64,000 bases of DNA from an uncultured Algibacter sp. (GCF_947487575.1 NZ_CANKXG010000003.1:248001-312000), one strand, 5' to 3'; numbered from the stretch's first letter, positions 53,233 through 62,082 are shown. A program made the numbers and translations. Notes: generated by a model from the letters alone, not told the origin.

Positions 53233-53260
53233 AAATCCTGTGTATTAATACACAGGATTT
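53233..53260 (-). terminator. Palindromic terminator of the small lipoprotein gene
   Basis: AAATCCTGTGTA (53233-53244) and TACACAGGATTT (53249-53260) form a perfect stem over TTAA. It sits between the kinase start and the small lipoprotein stop. Confidence 0.8.
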
Positions 53261-53283
53261 AGACTTATAAAATGGAATTGGAT

Positions 53284-53433
53284 TTAATCTTGACCGCTTC
53301 CACCTGTAAAAGGTACTACTACGTTTTTATCCGGCGCAACTTGTATATCATCTTCAGTTAATTCTTGTTTAGTACAAGACGTTAAAGACGCAAAAAATAA
53401 TGCTACAATTAAAGTAATTTTTAGGGTTTTCAT
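53284..53433 (-). CDS. Very small lipoprotein (49 aa)
   Basis: The frame opens at 53433 with MKTLKITLIVALFFASLTSC, a lipoprotein signal with lipobox LTSC (Cys20), followed by TKQELTEDDIQVAPDKNVVV and PFTGGSGQD to TAA at 53284. The mature part has only 29 residues. A perfect terminator follows at 53233-53260. It lies just upstream of the TPR kinase gene, with which it may be functionally linked. No homology is recognised. Confidence 0.65.
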   Translation of the reverse strand: MKTLKITLIVALFFASLTSCTKQELTEDDIQVAPDKNVVVPFTGGSGQD

Positions 53434-53799
53434 ATATTCAAATTTTAAGGTTTCACATTTTTCTCTATTCTTTTGGAATAGAACATTGAACTAAGATTTT
53501 GAAAAACAAAATCGTAGCTAAGGGAAAAAATGGATAATTAACTTAAAATCGAATACATAAAAATGCAGAACGATTCTATAAATTTTTATTTTGAGGGAAA
53601 TGACCGATAAAAGTCAAAGTGGATTAATTCTTCTTAACCGAACTTAGGGAATGTAATGAGTTCGCTCAACTAAGGATGGCTAAAATATATGAAGTAGAAG
53701 ATTAGAGTATCTTTTTTTCGACAAAAAGTAAAATATTCGACGAAATGCACTTTATTTCATCGACGAAATGCAAATTAATACTTTTTTGTATGTATAAAA
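53434..53799. other. Intergenic region with repeated TCGACGAAATGCA elements
   Basis: TCGACGAAATGCA occurs at 53737-53749 and 53760-53772, the two separated by 23 bp, and a related TCGCTGAAATGCA lies at 58358-58370, upstream of another lipoprotein gene. A third, partial copy starts near 53717. No frame of interest is seen. They may be sites for a regulator of the small lipoprotein. Confidence 0.5.
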
Positions 53800-54804
53800 C
53801 TACAAGGTAGATTTGTTTTTAACCAAGCTAGTTTTTACTATTTTGGTTTTTACATCTACTTCAGCACCAGTATTTTGGATTCTTTTTATAAGTAATTCTG
53901 CTGCATGCGCTCCAATTACCTTAGCATGTTGTCTTATTGTGGTTAGTTTTGGAAGGGTATGGTTAGAATCAGATTTGCTTGCAAACCCTATTACAGAAAT
54001 GTCTTTAGGTACTTTTAAACCAAAACTCACTGCTGTATTTAAAGCAATAACAGCAGAGGAACTATCTGCAGCAATAATAGCATCAATATTTTTATTTTTC
54101 TTAAAAAGCGCTTTTATTTTCTTTTGATGATCGTCTTTCTTTTTTATTTTCAATACAAAAGATTCAAGGCCTACGTTTTCTAACATGGCTTTATTATAAC
54201 CACGCTCTCTTAGCTTACCAACACTTATATCGTTTATATTACTAATAAACACTATATGCTTTCTACCTTCATTAATCAAACTTTTAGTAGCATTGTAAGT
54301 CGCATCAAAATCATCAACAATTACTTTATCGCATAACACATCGTGTGCCACTCTATCAAACATAACTATAGGTAAACCCTGCTTAATTGTTTTTCTAAAG
54401 TGTTCTACTTCATTATTCATTTGAGATTCTTGAGCCACAGATAAAATAAAACCATCAACACTTCCATTTGCCAATAATTGCAAGCTTTCCTTTTCCTTCT
54501 CCAAAGATTCGTTAGATATACAAGTTATAATATTATAACCATGCTTAGTTGCTTCTCTTTCAATACCAAAAAGAACCTTGGCTAAAAATCGATTAAGTAT
54601 ATTAGGTATTATAACCCCTATTGTTCTAGTTTTATTATTTTTTAAACTTAAAGCTACTTTATTAGGTCTGTAATTATACAATTCAGCAAGCTCTTTAACA
54701 CGTTTTACCGTGCTTTCTCCAATTTCTTCACTATTATTTAGTGCTTTAGAAACCGTGGATATCGAGACATTTAATTCTTTTGCTAATTGTTTTAAAGTAA
54801 CCAT
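53800..54804 (-). CDS. LacI-family transcriptional regulator
   Basis: The 334-residue regulator starts MVTLKQLAKELNVSISTVSK, a clear LacI-type helix-turn-helix with the hinge region (LAELYNYRPNKVALSL) and a periplasmic-binding-like effector domain (RTIGVIIPNILNRFLAKVLF to SVIGFASKSDSNHTLPKLTT). The frame extends 11 codons upstream, but the motif starts at ATG 54804. It is transcribed away from the TonB-dependent receptor gene (54997), so it may control that gene in response to a sugar. Confidence 0.9.
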   Translation of the reverse strand: MVTLKQLAKELNVSISTVSKALNNSEEIGESTVKRVKELAELYNYRPNKVALSLKNNKTRTIGVIIPNILNRFLAKVLFGIEREATKHGYNIITCISNESLEKEKESLQLLANGSVDGFILSVAQESQMNNEVEHFRKTIKQGLPIVMFDRVAHDVLCDKVIVDDFDATYNATKSLINEGRKHIVFISNINDISVGKLRERGYNKAMLENVGLESFVLKIKKKDDHQKKIKALFKKNKNIDAIIAADSSSAVIALNTAVSFGLKVPKDISVIGFASKSDSNHTLPKLTTIRQHAKVIGAHAAELLIKRIQNTGAEVDVKTKIVKTSLVKNKSTL

Positions 54805-54955
54805 ACTAGTGACACCTAAATTTTTATTACTACGCAATTTACAAAAATTACACGCACACTATAAGAATTATTTAATATATAGCTGAGTTTTTCTAATAAA
54901 CCTTAAACAAAAAAAACAGTCTGATTAAAAACTAAAACTATACACTTTTTATAAA

Positions 54956-54963
54956 TAACTTTG
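54956..54963 (+). promoter_or_regulatory. -7 box TAACTTTG before the TonB-dependent receptor gene
   Basis: TAACTTTG matches the TAnnTTTG consensus. A TTG codon that would be an earlier start (54961) lies inside it, which favours ATG 54997. Confidence 0.55.
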
Positions 54964-54996
54964 AAAAATTATTATACAGACTATTTCTTTTTTCAC

Positions 54997-57504
54997 ATGA
55001 AACATATAATCGCCACGCTTTTATTTCTTTTAATAGGAATACAACTTGTCCAAAGTCAAATTTCTGGTAAAATTATTGACAGTAATACAAAGACACCTCT
55101 AGAATATGCCACAGCAGCACTCTATTCAAAGCTTAATAAAGAACTGATTACTGGTGTAATTACTAATGAAGATGGGACTTTTTCTATTGAAAATATAAAA
55201 AAAGGAACTTACTACCTAGAAGCTTCTTTTATTGGTTATGAAGTAAAAAAAGTTGATAATATAGAAGTAATAAATAAAAATAGTGCTGTTTCTTTAAGTA
55301 CTATTAGTTTAATTATTGGCAAAAATCAGTTAGATGCTGTTGTTGTAAAAGGTGAAAACGCAACTGTAATTAATAAAATTGATAGACAAGTATTTAATAC
55401 TAAAGCATTCCAAAACACCAAAGGAGGTTCAGCTACAGATGTTATTAAAAACTTACCTTCAGTTAGTGTAAATGGTTTAGGAGAAATTAGTGTTCGTGGT
55501 AGTAGCGGTTTTGTTTTACTACTTGATGGTAAACCCGTTCAGGGAAATGCCTCAACATTATTAAATCAATTGCCTGCAAATGCACTCGAGCGTGTTGAAG
55601 TTATTACCGCACCTTCTGCTAAATACGACCCTGAAGGAAAAGCAGGTATCTTAAATATTATTACCAAAAGAGGTGGTGTTAGTGGAAACTTTGCTCAAAT
55701 AAACATTAGTGCAGGTTTGCCATCTATTGAAGGTTATAATAACAAAGAAAACACACAACGCTACGGTATTGATGGTACATACAACATAAGAAGAGAAAAA
55801 TGGAATATCTCTATTGGTGCTAATTACCAAAGAAAAGACATTAGCGGTAGACGTGAAGGAGATGTTTGGACCATTGTAGATGATGTATTTACTAGTTTTC
55901 CATCTGATGGTGAACGTAGTTTTGATGAAGAAAATTTTTCAGGAAGATTTACTGTTGATTTTACTCCTAATACTAATGATGAATTTTCTTTAGGGTTTTA
56001 TGCTGGAAAGCGAGAAAAAGCGAGAACTGCAGATATTCTTTATAATAATGAAGCGTATCCTGTTGGTGATGAAGATAACAAAATTTTTGAGCTTTCTTAT
56101 TTCAATGAAAACCTAAGGATTAGAAAAGGAGATTTTGTTTTAGGAAGTTTTGATTATGCGCATACGTTTAATAACAAGTCGAAATTATCTTCTTCTTTTT
56201 TATATGAGTACACATTATTAGGAGGACCAACAACTAATAGAAACTTAAACTTTCCGAATACTGAAAGTTTAATTCAAGATGAATTTAACACTAACAATAA
56301 TCCTTTAAATGGTTTCAGAGGACAAGTAGATTACTCATGGAAACCACTTTCATTTGGAACTTTAGAAACTGGTTACCAATACAGAACTTTAAATAATAGA
56401 GGTGATTTCTTTTATGGAAGACGAGGTAATTTTAATGATGATTTCACCAGAGTGGATTTATTCTCAAGTGATATTGATTTAATAAGAACCATACATTCTA
56501 CTTATGCACAATTAAGTGGAAAAAAGGATAAATGGGAATATGCCGCTGGTTTACGTTTAGAAATTCTTGATAGAGAATTAATATTAGCCGATAAAGCAGG
56601 TACTTTTCAAGAAACTTTAAATTATAACTACGAAAAACTTTTCCCATCAGCTTCTGTTCAATATAGTGTAAGCGATAAAACAAGTGTGAAATTAGCTTAT
56701 AGCAAACGTGTTGACAGACCATCTGCATTTAAACTGAACCCTTTTAGAGAACGTGAACACTCTGAAACTTTAGAACAAGGTGATAAAAATTTACTTCCAG
56801 AATTTATTGATTTAGTTGAACTTGGTATCTCAAAAAAATTCAACAAAGGCAACTCTATTTTCGCAACAGCCTATTTTAGAAATGTTGAAAATTTAGTAAA
56901 CCGAGTGAATCAAATTTATAGTGGACCTCCTATTGATCCTGACGATTCACGTTTTGATAATGTGGTTTTAGACCGTATTTATTCAAATATAGGCACAGGA
57001 CGTTCTCTTGGTTTAGAATTAGGAACTCAACTTAAACCAACAGATAAATGGAGTAATTTTATAGGATTCAATATTTATAATTTTAAAATTGATGGTGCCT
57101 ACAATGGTGAAAAAATTGATAATAACGCTACTCAATATTCTATTAATGCAAATAGCACTTTTGATTTCTCTGATACAGCAACACTTCAATTTACATTAAA
57201 CTATTTATCTGAAAGACAAACAGCACAAGGAAAAGACTCAAGATTCTACTCACCTAACTTAAGTTTCAAAAAGAGTTTCTTAAATAATCAATTAGTAGCT
57301 ACTTTACAATGGCAAAATATTGATATGGGTTTACTTGACACAAACGAGCAACGCATAACAACATCTAGATCTAGTGAATTCTTTACTACAACAAATTATG
57401 TTTATGAGGTTGATGTTATCATGTTAAACCTATCTTATTCATTTAACAAAACTAAAAGTAAAGCGAAGTTTATTGATAGTGAATTTGGGAAGAAAGAGTT
57501 TTAA
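54997..57504 (+). CDS. TonB-dependent receptor (outer-membrane beta-barrel family)
   Basis: The 835-residue protein has a signal peptide (cleavage near LVQSQ), a carboxypeptidase-regulatory-like domain (ISGKIIDSNTKTPLEYATAA), a plug domain (LPSVSVNGLGEISVRGSSGF, then RVEVITAPSAKYDPEGKAGI) and a long barrel of about 22 strands with a terminal basic tail. The closing strand is followed by KAKFIDSEFGKKEF. It imports a ligand with TonB energy. There is no SusD partner, so it is not a full polysaccharide locus. LacI (53800) is divergently placed. Confidence 0.88.
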   Translation: MKHIIATLLFLLIGIQLVQSQISGKIIDSNTKTPLEYATAALYSKLNKELITGVITNEDGTFSIENIKKGTYYLEASFIGYEVKKVDNIEVINKNSAVSLSTISLIIGKNQLDAVVVKGENATVINKIDRQVFNTKAFQNTKGGSATDVIKNLPSVSVNGLGEISVRGSSGFVLLLDGKPVQGNASTLLNQLPANALERVEVITAPSAKYDPEGKAGILNIITKRGGVSGNFAQINISAGLPSIEGYNNKENTQRYGIDGTYNIRREKWNISIGANYQRKDISGRREGDVWTIVDDVFTSFPSDGERSFDEENFSGRFTVDFTPNTNDEFSLGFYAGKREKARTADILYNNEAYPVGDEDNKIFELSYFNENLRIRKGDFVLGSFDYAHTFNNKSKLSSSFLYEYTLLGGPTTNRNLNFPNTESLIQDEFNTNNNPLNGFRGQVDYSWKPLSFGTLETGYQYRTLNNRGDFFYGRRGNFNDDFTRVDLFSSDIDLIRTIHSTYAQLSGKKDKWEYAAGLRLEILDRELILADKAGTFQETLNYNYEKLFPSASVQYSVSDKTSVKLAYSKRVDRPSAFKLNPFREREHSETLEQGDKNLLPEFIDLVELGISKKFNKGNSIFATAYFRNVENLVNRVNQIYSGPPIDPDDSRFDNVVLDRIYSNIGTGRSLGLELGTQLKPTDKWSNFIGFNIYNFKIDGAYNGEKIDNNATQYSINANSTFDFSDTATLQFTLNYLSERQTAQGKDSRFYSPNLSFKKSFLNNQLVATLQWQNIDMGLLDTNEQRITTSRSSEFFTTTNYVYEVDVIMLNLSYSFNKTKSKAKFIDSEFGKKEF

Positions 57505-57545
57505 ATAAAATAAATTTATAGTTCCAGGTAAAATCTCTAAAAAAC

Positions 57546-57577
57546 AAAAGGTTTATAAGTAATATATAAACCTTTTT
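57546..57577 (+). terminator. Terminator of the receptor gene
   Basis: AAAAGGTTTATA (57546-57557) pairs with TATAAACCTTTT (57565-57576), with a T-run after it. Confidence 0.8.
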
Positions 57578-57689
57578 CGCTATTAATTCAATCAATTCTT
57601 AGTAAGAATTTATAATGCAATTTAACAGCAAAAAAATAACATTATGTAACATGTGTTACGTTTATCATTTTAATATTTTTTTGTTTAAT

Positions 57690-58292
57690 CTAAAAAGGTG
57701 GTGGTGTAACTCCTCCATCACAATCTGTTAAATCTGCTGTAAAATACATTGCCCAACTATTACCGCCAAAATCTTCACCTTCTGCCCAAGCAGTCTCTTC
57801 AGATGGACCATCTACCTCAGCATGTACAGCAAAACATAACTCACCTGTAATATCACCAATATCAATGGTATAAATCACTTCAGTTGTGCCATTATCATGC
57901 TCACCCGAGTAGTCAAAGTGTCCAATTTTCGGGTTGTTAGCTCCGGTAGTTGGGAAGCCATCTTCTTCACAATTAGTAATGTGCAAGTGTGTTGCATTTA
58001 AAACCCAATCGCCATTAGTAACATAAGTTATTGTTAGAATATTACCATCTATATCAACAGTCACATTTCCAATATCGTAATGCTGTCCAGCAATTAGACT
58101 GACTGAGTAACAATGTTCATCAGAAGATGTATTTGTAGAATTACTACTCTCCTCTAATTCAAAATTTTGCTCTTTTTGGGGTGATTCTTCTTTTGCAGAA
58201 ATTTGATTTTTAGACTGCTCTACACTTTCTATATTACATCCAAAAACCAATATACTTAAGCATAAAAGATAAACTTTAGCTATACGTTTCAT
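57690..58292 (-). CDS. Lipoprotein with beta-sandwich domain, unknown function
   Basis: The 200-residue lipoprotein (MKRIAKVYLLCLSILVFGCN, lipobox at Cys19) has a Ser/Asn/Glu-rich linker and then a domain with HYDIGNVTVDIDGNILTITY, NATHLHITNCEEDGFP and a last part with CFAVHAEVDGPSEETAWAEG and SWAMYFTADL. This pattern is found in many Bacteroidetes secreted proteins. ATG 58292 is chosen, as the frame upstream lacks a signal. A -7 box and the TCGCTGAAATGCA element lie just upstream. Confidence 0.75.
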   Translation of the reverse strand: MKRIAKVYLLCLSILVFGCNIESVEQSKNQISAKEESPQKEQNFELEESSNSTNTSSDEHCYSVSLIAGQHYDIGNVTVDIDGNILTITYVTNGDWVLNATHLHITNCEEDGFPTTGANNPKIGHFDYSGEHDNGTTEVIYTIDIGDITGELCFAVHAEVDGPSEETAWAEGEDFGGNSWAMYFTADLTDCDGGVTPPPF

Positions 58293-58320
58293 AACATTTG
58301 TATTAAGTAGGTTTATAAAC

Positions 58321-58370
58321 CAAATATAGATCAACACAGACTAATTGTAAAATATTTTCGCTGAAATGCA
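58321..58370 (-). promoter_or_regulatory. Promoter of 57690-58292 with TGCATTTC element
   Basis: On the minus strand TATATTTG (58321-58328) fits the TAnnTTTG box, and TGCATTTCAGCGA (58358-58370) resembles TGCATTTCGTCGA at 53737-53772 in 11 of 13 positions. The element lies about 30 bases before the box. Confidence 0.5.
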
Positions 58371-58474
58371 ACTGTTTTAAAAAAACAAAAGATTTTTACT
58401 ACATGATGTGTCTGTGAATGGTTATAAATAACTTTTTAAGCAATCCAATAAAAAATAATTGTTTTTGAAATTAA

Positions 58475-58503
58475 AAAAGGCTAATCACTTCGATTAGCCT
58501 TTT
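58475..58503 (-). terminator. Terminator of the 58538-59329 transcript
   Basis: AAAAGGCTAATC (58475-58486) pairs with GATTAGCCTTTT (58492-58503) over a five-base loop. Confidence 0.82.
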
Positions 58504-58537
58504 CTGGACTCATTGATACTTAAATAAATTATATTAT

Positions 58538-59104
58538 TTATCTATCAGTCATCGTTATTTTTTTTCCTTTTTTTACCTTATCGTCTAGTATTTCTACTTC
58601 ATTTTCTAAGGCTTCTATCTCCTGCATCTCTTCATCAAATTCTTTATTTGTTAATTTACCTTGCTTCTTTTTAGCTTCAAGTTTTTCCTTAGCTATTCTG
58701 ACTCTTTCTCTGGCATCACTAACTTTAGACTTACCTTTTTCAAGTGTACTTTCTAACTGCTTTACATTCTCATCCTTTTTTAGTTTAGCTTGTCTAGCAC
58801 GTTCCTGTCCATAAGCTTTACCTTCTAGCCCATATTTATCTTTTCCATAGGCATTTCCATCCTTTTCTAGATTCTCGACTGCTTCTTCAGCTTTTTCCTT
58901 ATTCTTTTTTATAATTTTTTCAGCTTTATCCTTCTTTTCCTTTATATCTTTATCAATATCCTCTTTTACATTTTTCTTTTCCTTCTTGATTTTCTTTTCT
59001 ACTTTTTCTTTTTTACCTGCATGTTCAGGTTTTTGAGCAACACCTATCGCCACAAAACTAAATAGCGATACAATAGTTAAAAATAATTTTAATGTATTTT
59101 TCAT
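58538..59104 (-). CDS. Secreted Lys/Glu-rich coiled-coil protein
   Basis: The 188-residue product has a signal peptide (cleavage near GVAQ) and an almost wholly charged helical mature part with runs of KEKKD and EKAEE, strongly biased to Lys, Glu and Asp. This could form a long coiled coil in the periplasm. Low complexity limits family assignment. It lies directly downstream of the lipoprotein gene at 59111 and shares its promoter. Confidence 0.7.
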   Translation of the reverse strand: MKNTLKLFLTIVSLFSFVAIGVAQKPEHAGKKEKVEKKIKKEKKNVKEDIDKDIKEKKDKAEKIIKKNKEKAEEAVENLEKDGNAYGKDKYGLEGKAYGQERARQAKLKKDENVKQLESTLEKGKSKVSDARERVRIAKEKLEAKKKQGKLTNKEFDEEMQEIEALENEVEILDDKVKKGKKITMTDR

Positions 59105-59110
59105 AATAAA

Positions 59111-59329
59111 TTAGTTTTCTATTTCGTTTAACATTTCATCTAACTTTTTAATCGAAGCCTCAATACTCTCTTCGGTTTGCTTAATCTCACCTGTAATCTC
59201 CTCAATCGAATCTATCTCTTGTTTTAACTCGGTAATTTCAGTTTTAGTTAATTCTTCACTAACTGTTTTCTCTTTTTTATTGCCACAACTTAAAATAAGT
59301 ATAGACAAAAGAATGATGATTTTTTTCAT
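59111..59329 (-). CDS. Small coiled-coil lipoprotein (72 aa)
   Basis: The 72-residue lipoprotein (lipobox ILSC, Cys15) has a mature part that is a predicted helix rich in Glu, Lys and Ile (TEITELKQEIDSIEEITGEI). Such Lpp-like small proteins may anchor the envelope. It lies 6 bases before the coiled-coil gene at 58538 and is co-transcribed. Confidence 0.7.
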   Translation of the reverse strand: MKKIIILLSILILSCGNKKEKTVSEELTKTEITELKQEIDSIEEITGEIKQTEESIEASIKKLDEMLNEIEN

Positions 59330-59538
59330 AATTTAAGATTAAATTTAGTTAACTATTGTTTTGGACACAATCTTTAACTAAGGTCACATTTTATAAAAGT
59401 CTATTTGCAAAATATCACAAAAACAAAAAAGCTTCACAATTTCGATAACTCGAAAAAGGAAAGCTTTCCATTGGTTACCAAATTGCTTTGGCAAACTACA
59501 TCCCAGACACCTCTGGGACAACACAACATCTTAATACT

Positions 59539-59568
59539 AAAAAAGCTCTAATTTCTCAGAGCTTTTTT
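59539..59568 (-). terminator. Terminator behind tRNA-Asp
   Basis: AAAAAAGCTCT (59539-59549) pairs with AGAGCTTTTTT (59558-59568) over an 8-base loop, 12 bases from the 3' end of the tRNA. Confidence 0.78.
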
Positions 59569-59579
59569 TGCAATTTTTG

Positions 59580-59653
59580 CGGTCTGGACGGGACTCGAAC
59601 CCGCGACCTTCGCCGTGACAGGGCGACATTCTAACCAACTGAACTACCAGACC
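59580..59653 (-). tRNA. tRNA-Asp (anticodon GUC)
   Basis: On the minus strand it begins GGTCTGGTAGTTCAGTTGG, with anticodon stem TCGCC-CTGTCAC-GGCGA (anticodon GTC), a T-arm GCGGGTTCGAGTCCCGT, and an acceptor GGTCTGG/CCAGACC with a G discriminator. CCA is not encoded. It lies between two minus-strand units with its own terminator. Confidence 0.95.
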
Positions 59654-59731
59654 GTTGCATTATTGCGGTTGCAAATATACACGCCTTTTTTTATATCTCA
59701 AATCTTTTTTTCTCTTTTTTATAGAAAAAAA

Positions 59732-60664
59732 TTATCCAGAGAACTTTTGGCGTTCTATCATGTAGGTTGTGAGGATGTTATTGAAATTTTTATTAATATC
59801 AGCCTCAACATACTTTATTTTGTATTGCGCACATTTTAATCGCAAAGCTTCAAAATACGAATCAACCGTTTTACTATAACTTTCTTTTATTGAATCCGCA
59901 TACAAATTAATATACTCTCCTGTTTCAACATCAATAAAACGCTTTGGTTTATTATCAAAATCGAAATTTAATTCTTTGGCTTTATCAAACACATGAAACA
60001 AAACCACTTCATGCTTATTATACTTTAAATGTCGTAAAGCCTCAAACAACTTCACCTCATCTTCCGAAGTCTGAAACATATCCGTAAATAAAAATATCAT
60101 AGAACGCCTATGAATCTTTTCAGCTATTTCATGAAGATACTTATACGTTTCTGTTTGTTTATTCTGCGGTTTAGAAACTACAGCGTCACTTAAATGATTC
60201 AACAACATTTGATGATGACGCTCACTACCTTTTTCAGGTGCGTAATAATCATAATCATCACTATAAATACTTAAACCAACAGCATCACGTTGCTTTTTTA
60301 AAATATGCATTAACGAAGCTGCTGCCAATGCTGAAAATCCAACTTTATTTAAACTATCAATCGAAAACGAATCCAATTTCGGATAATGCATTGAGCTACT
60401 ATTATCTAATATAAGATGACACCGTAAATTGGTTTCATCATCATAGCGTTTCGTGTAAAGTTTATCTGTTTTGGCAAACAGTTTCCAATCTATATGTCGT
60501 GTACTTTCGCCTTGATTATAAATTTTATGCTCCGCAAATTCTGCCGAAAACCCATGAAACGGACTCTTGTGCATACCAGCAATAAACCCTTCAACCACCT
60601 GTTTTGCAAGTAACTCAAGATTTTTAAAACCTTCTGCTTTATTAAGTTCGTTTTGTAAGTTCAT
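59732..60664 (-). CDS. DUF58-domain protein
   Basis: The 310-residue protein has a DUF58 core: GFSAEFAEHKIYNQGESTRH, then IDWKLFAKTDKLYTKRYDDE and a vWA-like region beginning LILDNSSSMHYPK. DUF58 proteins usually accompany MoxR ATPases and act as chaperone partners, but no MoxR gene is in the window. The frame extends 15 codons upstream into the repeat at 60670-60807, so ATG 60664 is preferred. Role unknown. Confidence 0.85.
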   Translation of the reverse strand: MNLQNELNKAEGFKNLELLAKQVVEGFIAGMHKSPFHGFSAEFAEHKIYNQGESTRHIDWKLFAKTDKLYTKRYDDETNLRCHLILDNSSSMHYPKLDSFSIDSLNKVGFSALAAASLMHILKKQRDAVGLSIYSDDYDYYAPEKGSERHHQMLLNHLSDAVVSKPQNKQTETYKYLHEIAEKIHRRSMIFLFTDMFQTSEDEVKLFEALRHLKYNKHEVVLFHVFDKAKELNFDFDNKPKRFIDVETGEYINLYADSIKESYSKTVDSYFEALRLKCAQYKIKYVEADINKNFNNILTTYMIERQKFSG

Positions 60665-60669
60665 AGAAA

Positions 60670-60807
60670 AGCCCCACCTAACCTCCCCAAACGGGGAGGA
60701 AATATTCATGAGGTAAAAAATATACGTTAAATATTAATTAATTAAATTTAAACTTTCCATTTTCTTGGAAAGAGTAATAGTTCCCCCATCTGGGGGTTAG
60801 GGGGTCT
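60670..60807. repeat. MITE-like element with inverted ends
   Basis: AGCCCCACCTAACCTCCCC (60670-60688) and GGGGGTTAGGGGGTCT (60792-60807) are near-inverted repeats flanking about 100 bases of A/T-rich sequence. It lies between the DUF58 and clpP-like genes and reaches into the last bases of the latter. No gene is carried. Confidence 0.65.
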
Positions 60808-61345
60808 ATATCACTGCATCAACAATACCATAAGCCACAGACTCCTCTGCACCCATCCAATGGTCTCTATTAAAATCCTTCATAACCTTTTCAAAAGTCT
60901 GCCCACAATTATCAGCCAAAATTTTAGCACTCAACTCTTTCGTTTTCAAAATCTCTTGTGCCGTAATTTGAATATCGCTTGCTTGTCCGCGTGCACCACC
61001 ACTTGGTTGATGAATCATCACACGCGCATGAGGCTGAATAAAACGCTTACCTTTTGCCCCAACCGATAACAAAATTGACCCCATTGACGCCGCCAACCCT
61101 GTACAAATAGTCGACACATCACTATTTAAAGACTTTATACAATCATACATGGCAAAACCAGAAGTTACATAACCACCTGGACTATTAATGTATAATTGAA
61201 TGTCGGCAGTTTCCAACGCATCTAAATATAGTAACCTATCAATTACATGTTTAGCAGATTCATCATCTACCTGACCCCACAAAAACACTTTGCGTTGCTC
61301 TAATAATTTATTATCTATCGCGTCTTGAACTTTATTTTTACTCAT
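60806..61345 (-). CDS. ClpP-like serine protease (non-standard paralogue)
   Basis: The 179-residue protein has the ClpP fold with Ser in GLAASMGSILLS, His in MIHQPSGGARGQ and Asp in DFNRDHWMG, so the triad is complete. The N-terminal start (RKVFLWGQVDDESAKHVIDR) differs from the usual ClpP opening (ERIIFLG), and the length is shorter than typical ClpP (about 195-220), so I regard it as a secondary ClpP. ClpX/ClpA partner genes are absent here. Its stop codon overlaps the inverted end of the MITE-like element at 60670-60807. Confidence 0.85.
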   Translation of the reverse strand: MSKNKVQDAIDNKLLEQRKVFLWGQVDDESAKHVIDRLLYLDALETADIQLYINSPGGYVTSGFAMYDCIKSLNSDVSTICTGLAASMGSILLSVGAKGKRFIQPHARVMIHQPSGGARGQASDIQITAQEILKTKELSAKILADNCGQTFEKVMKDFNRDHWMGAEESVAYGIVDAVI

Positions 61346-61376
61346 CTCAATATTTTATTTAGTAAGCATCTAAAAT

Positions 61377-61409
61377 AAAAAAAGGTTCACCATAAGGCAA
61401 ACCTTTTTA
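61377..61409. terminator. Terminator of the thioredoxin gene
   Basis: An A-run with AAAAGGTT and AACCTTTTT pair around 61385-61408. It lies between clpP-like and trxA, both on the minus strand. Confidence 0.75.
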
Positions 61410-61428
61410 ACTTTCTTTTCTCATTCTG

Positions 61429-61746
61429 TTATAGAAGCGCATCTATAGCCTCGGTGTATGCATTTTTAGGAGCAACACCAACTTGTCTTCCAACAACTTC
61501 TCCATTTTGAAATACCAAAACAGTTGGAATGTTACGTACTCCGTATTTACCTGCAAATTCTTGATTAGCATCAACATCTACCTTACCAACAACGGCTTTC
61601 CCCTCATATTCATCGCTAATTTGCTCAATTACCGGTCCAACCATTCTACATGGTCCACACCAAGCAGCCCAAAAATCAACCAATACAGGTTTATCACTAT
61701 TCAATACTGTTTCTTCAAAATTTGCATCTGTTATCTCTAATGCCAT
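61429..61746 (-). CDS. trxA: Thioredoxin
   Basis: The 105-residue cytosolic thioredoxin has the active site WAAWCGPCRMVGP, the cis-proline segment GVRNIPTVLVFQNG and a family-typical length. It reduces disulfides as an electron donor for ribonucleotide reductase and other enzymes. It is monocistronic with a terminator on the downstream side. Confidence 0.95.
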   Translation of the reverse strand: MALEITDANFEETVLNSDKPVLVDFWAAWCGPCRMVGPVIEQISDEYEGKAVVGKVDVDANQEFAGKYGVRNIPTVLVFQNGEVVGRQVGVAPKNAYTEAIDALL

Positions 61747-61877
61747 AATATTTATATTTTAATAAGTTCTTAAATCATTTTAATTACACAAAATTAGTCA
61801 AAAAAAAACCCAAAGCTTACAAACTGGCAATTTGTTTTCCCTATAATAGCATCAATTGGTTTTATTTAAAATATTAA

Positions 61878-61976
61878 TTTGGGCGCAACCACAAGGGTCG
61901 GGCTATCCGTTACAAGTCCTCGCACCTCCTTCGTCGGGCTGTGGGCTTTCCTCTACTATCCCTTGCGCAGATGCAG
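61878..61976. repeat. Dispersed intergenic repeat, copy D
   Basis: GGGCGCAACCACAAGGGTCG, GGGCTATCCGTTACAAGTCC and CCTTGCGCAG follow the order of copies A and C, with a CCTCCTTCGTCGG segment also shared with copy C. It lies between trxA and the SRPBCC gene. Confidence 0.7.
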
Positions 61977-62000
61977 AACACCAATTGAAATTTTAGTTAA

Positions 62001-62058
62001 GCAACTAAAAAGTTGCGTATTAAATTTATTTAACTTAATTTAGCAACCGTAAAGTTGC
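62001..62058 (+). promoter_or_regulatory. Two palindromes, presumed ArsR operators
   Basis: GCAACTAAAAAGTTGC (62001-62016, a perfect GCAACT/AGTTGC dyad) and GCAACCGTAAAGTTGC (62043-62058) lie 42 bp apart, upstream of the SRPBCC gene. They are of the size and position expected for ArsR-family sites. Confidence 0.7.
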
Positions 62059-62082
62059 ATAATAATCAAAAATCGAACTATA

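Noticed and set aside
54961-54996. TTG start for the TonB-dependent receptor
   Set aside because: The TTG lies inside the -7 box at 54956-54963; ATG 54997 gives a normal signal peptide.
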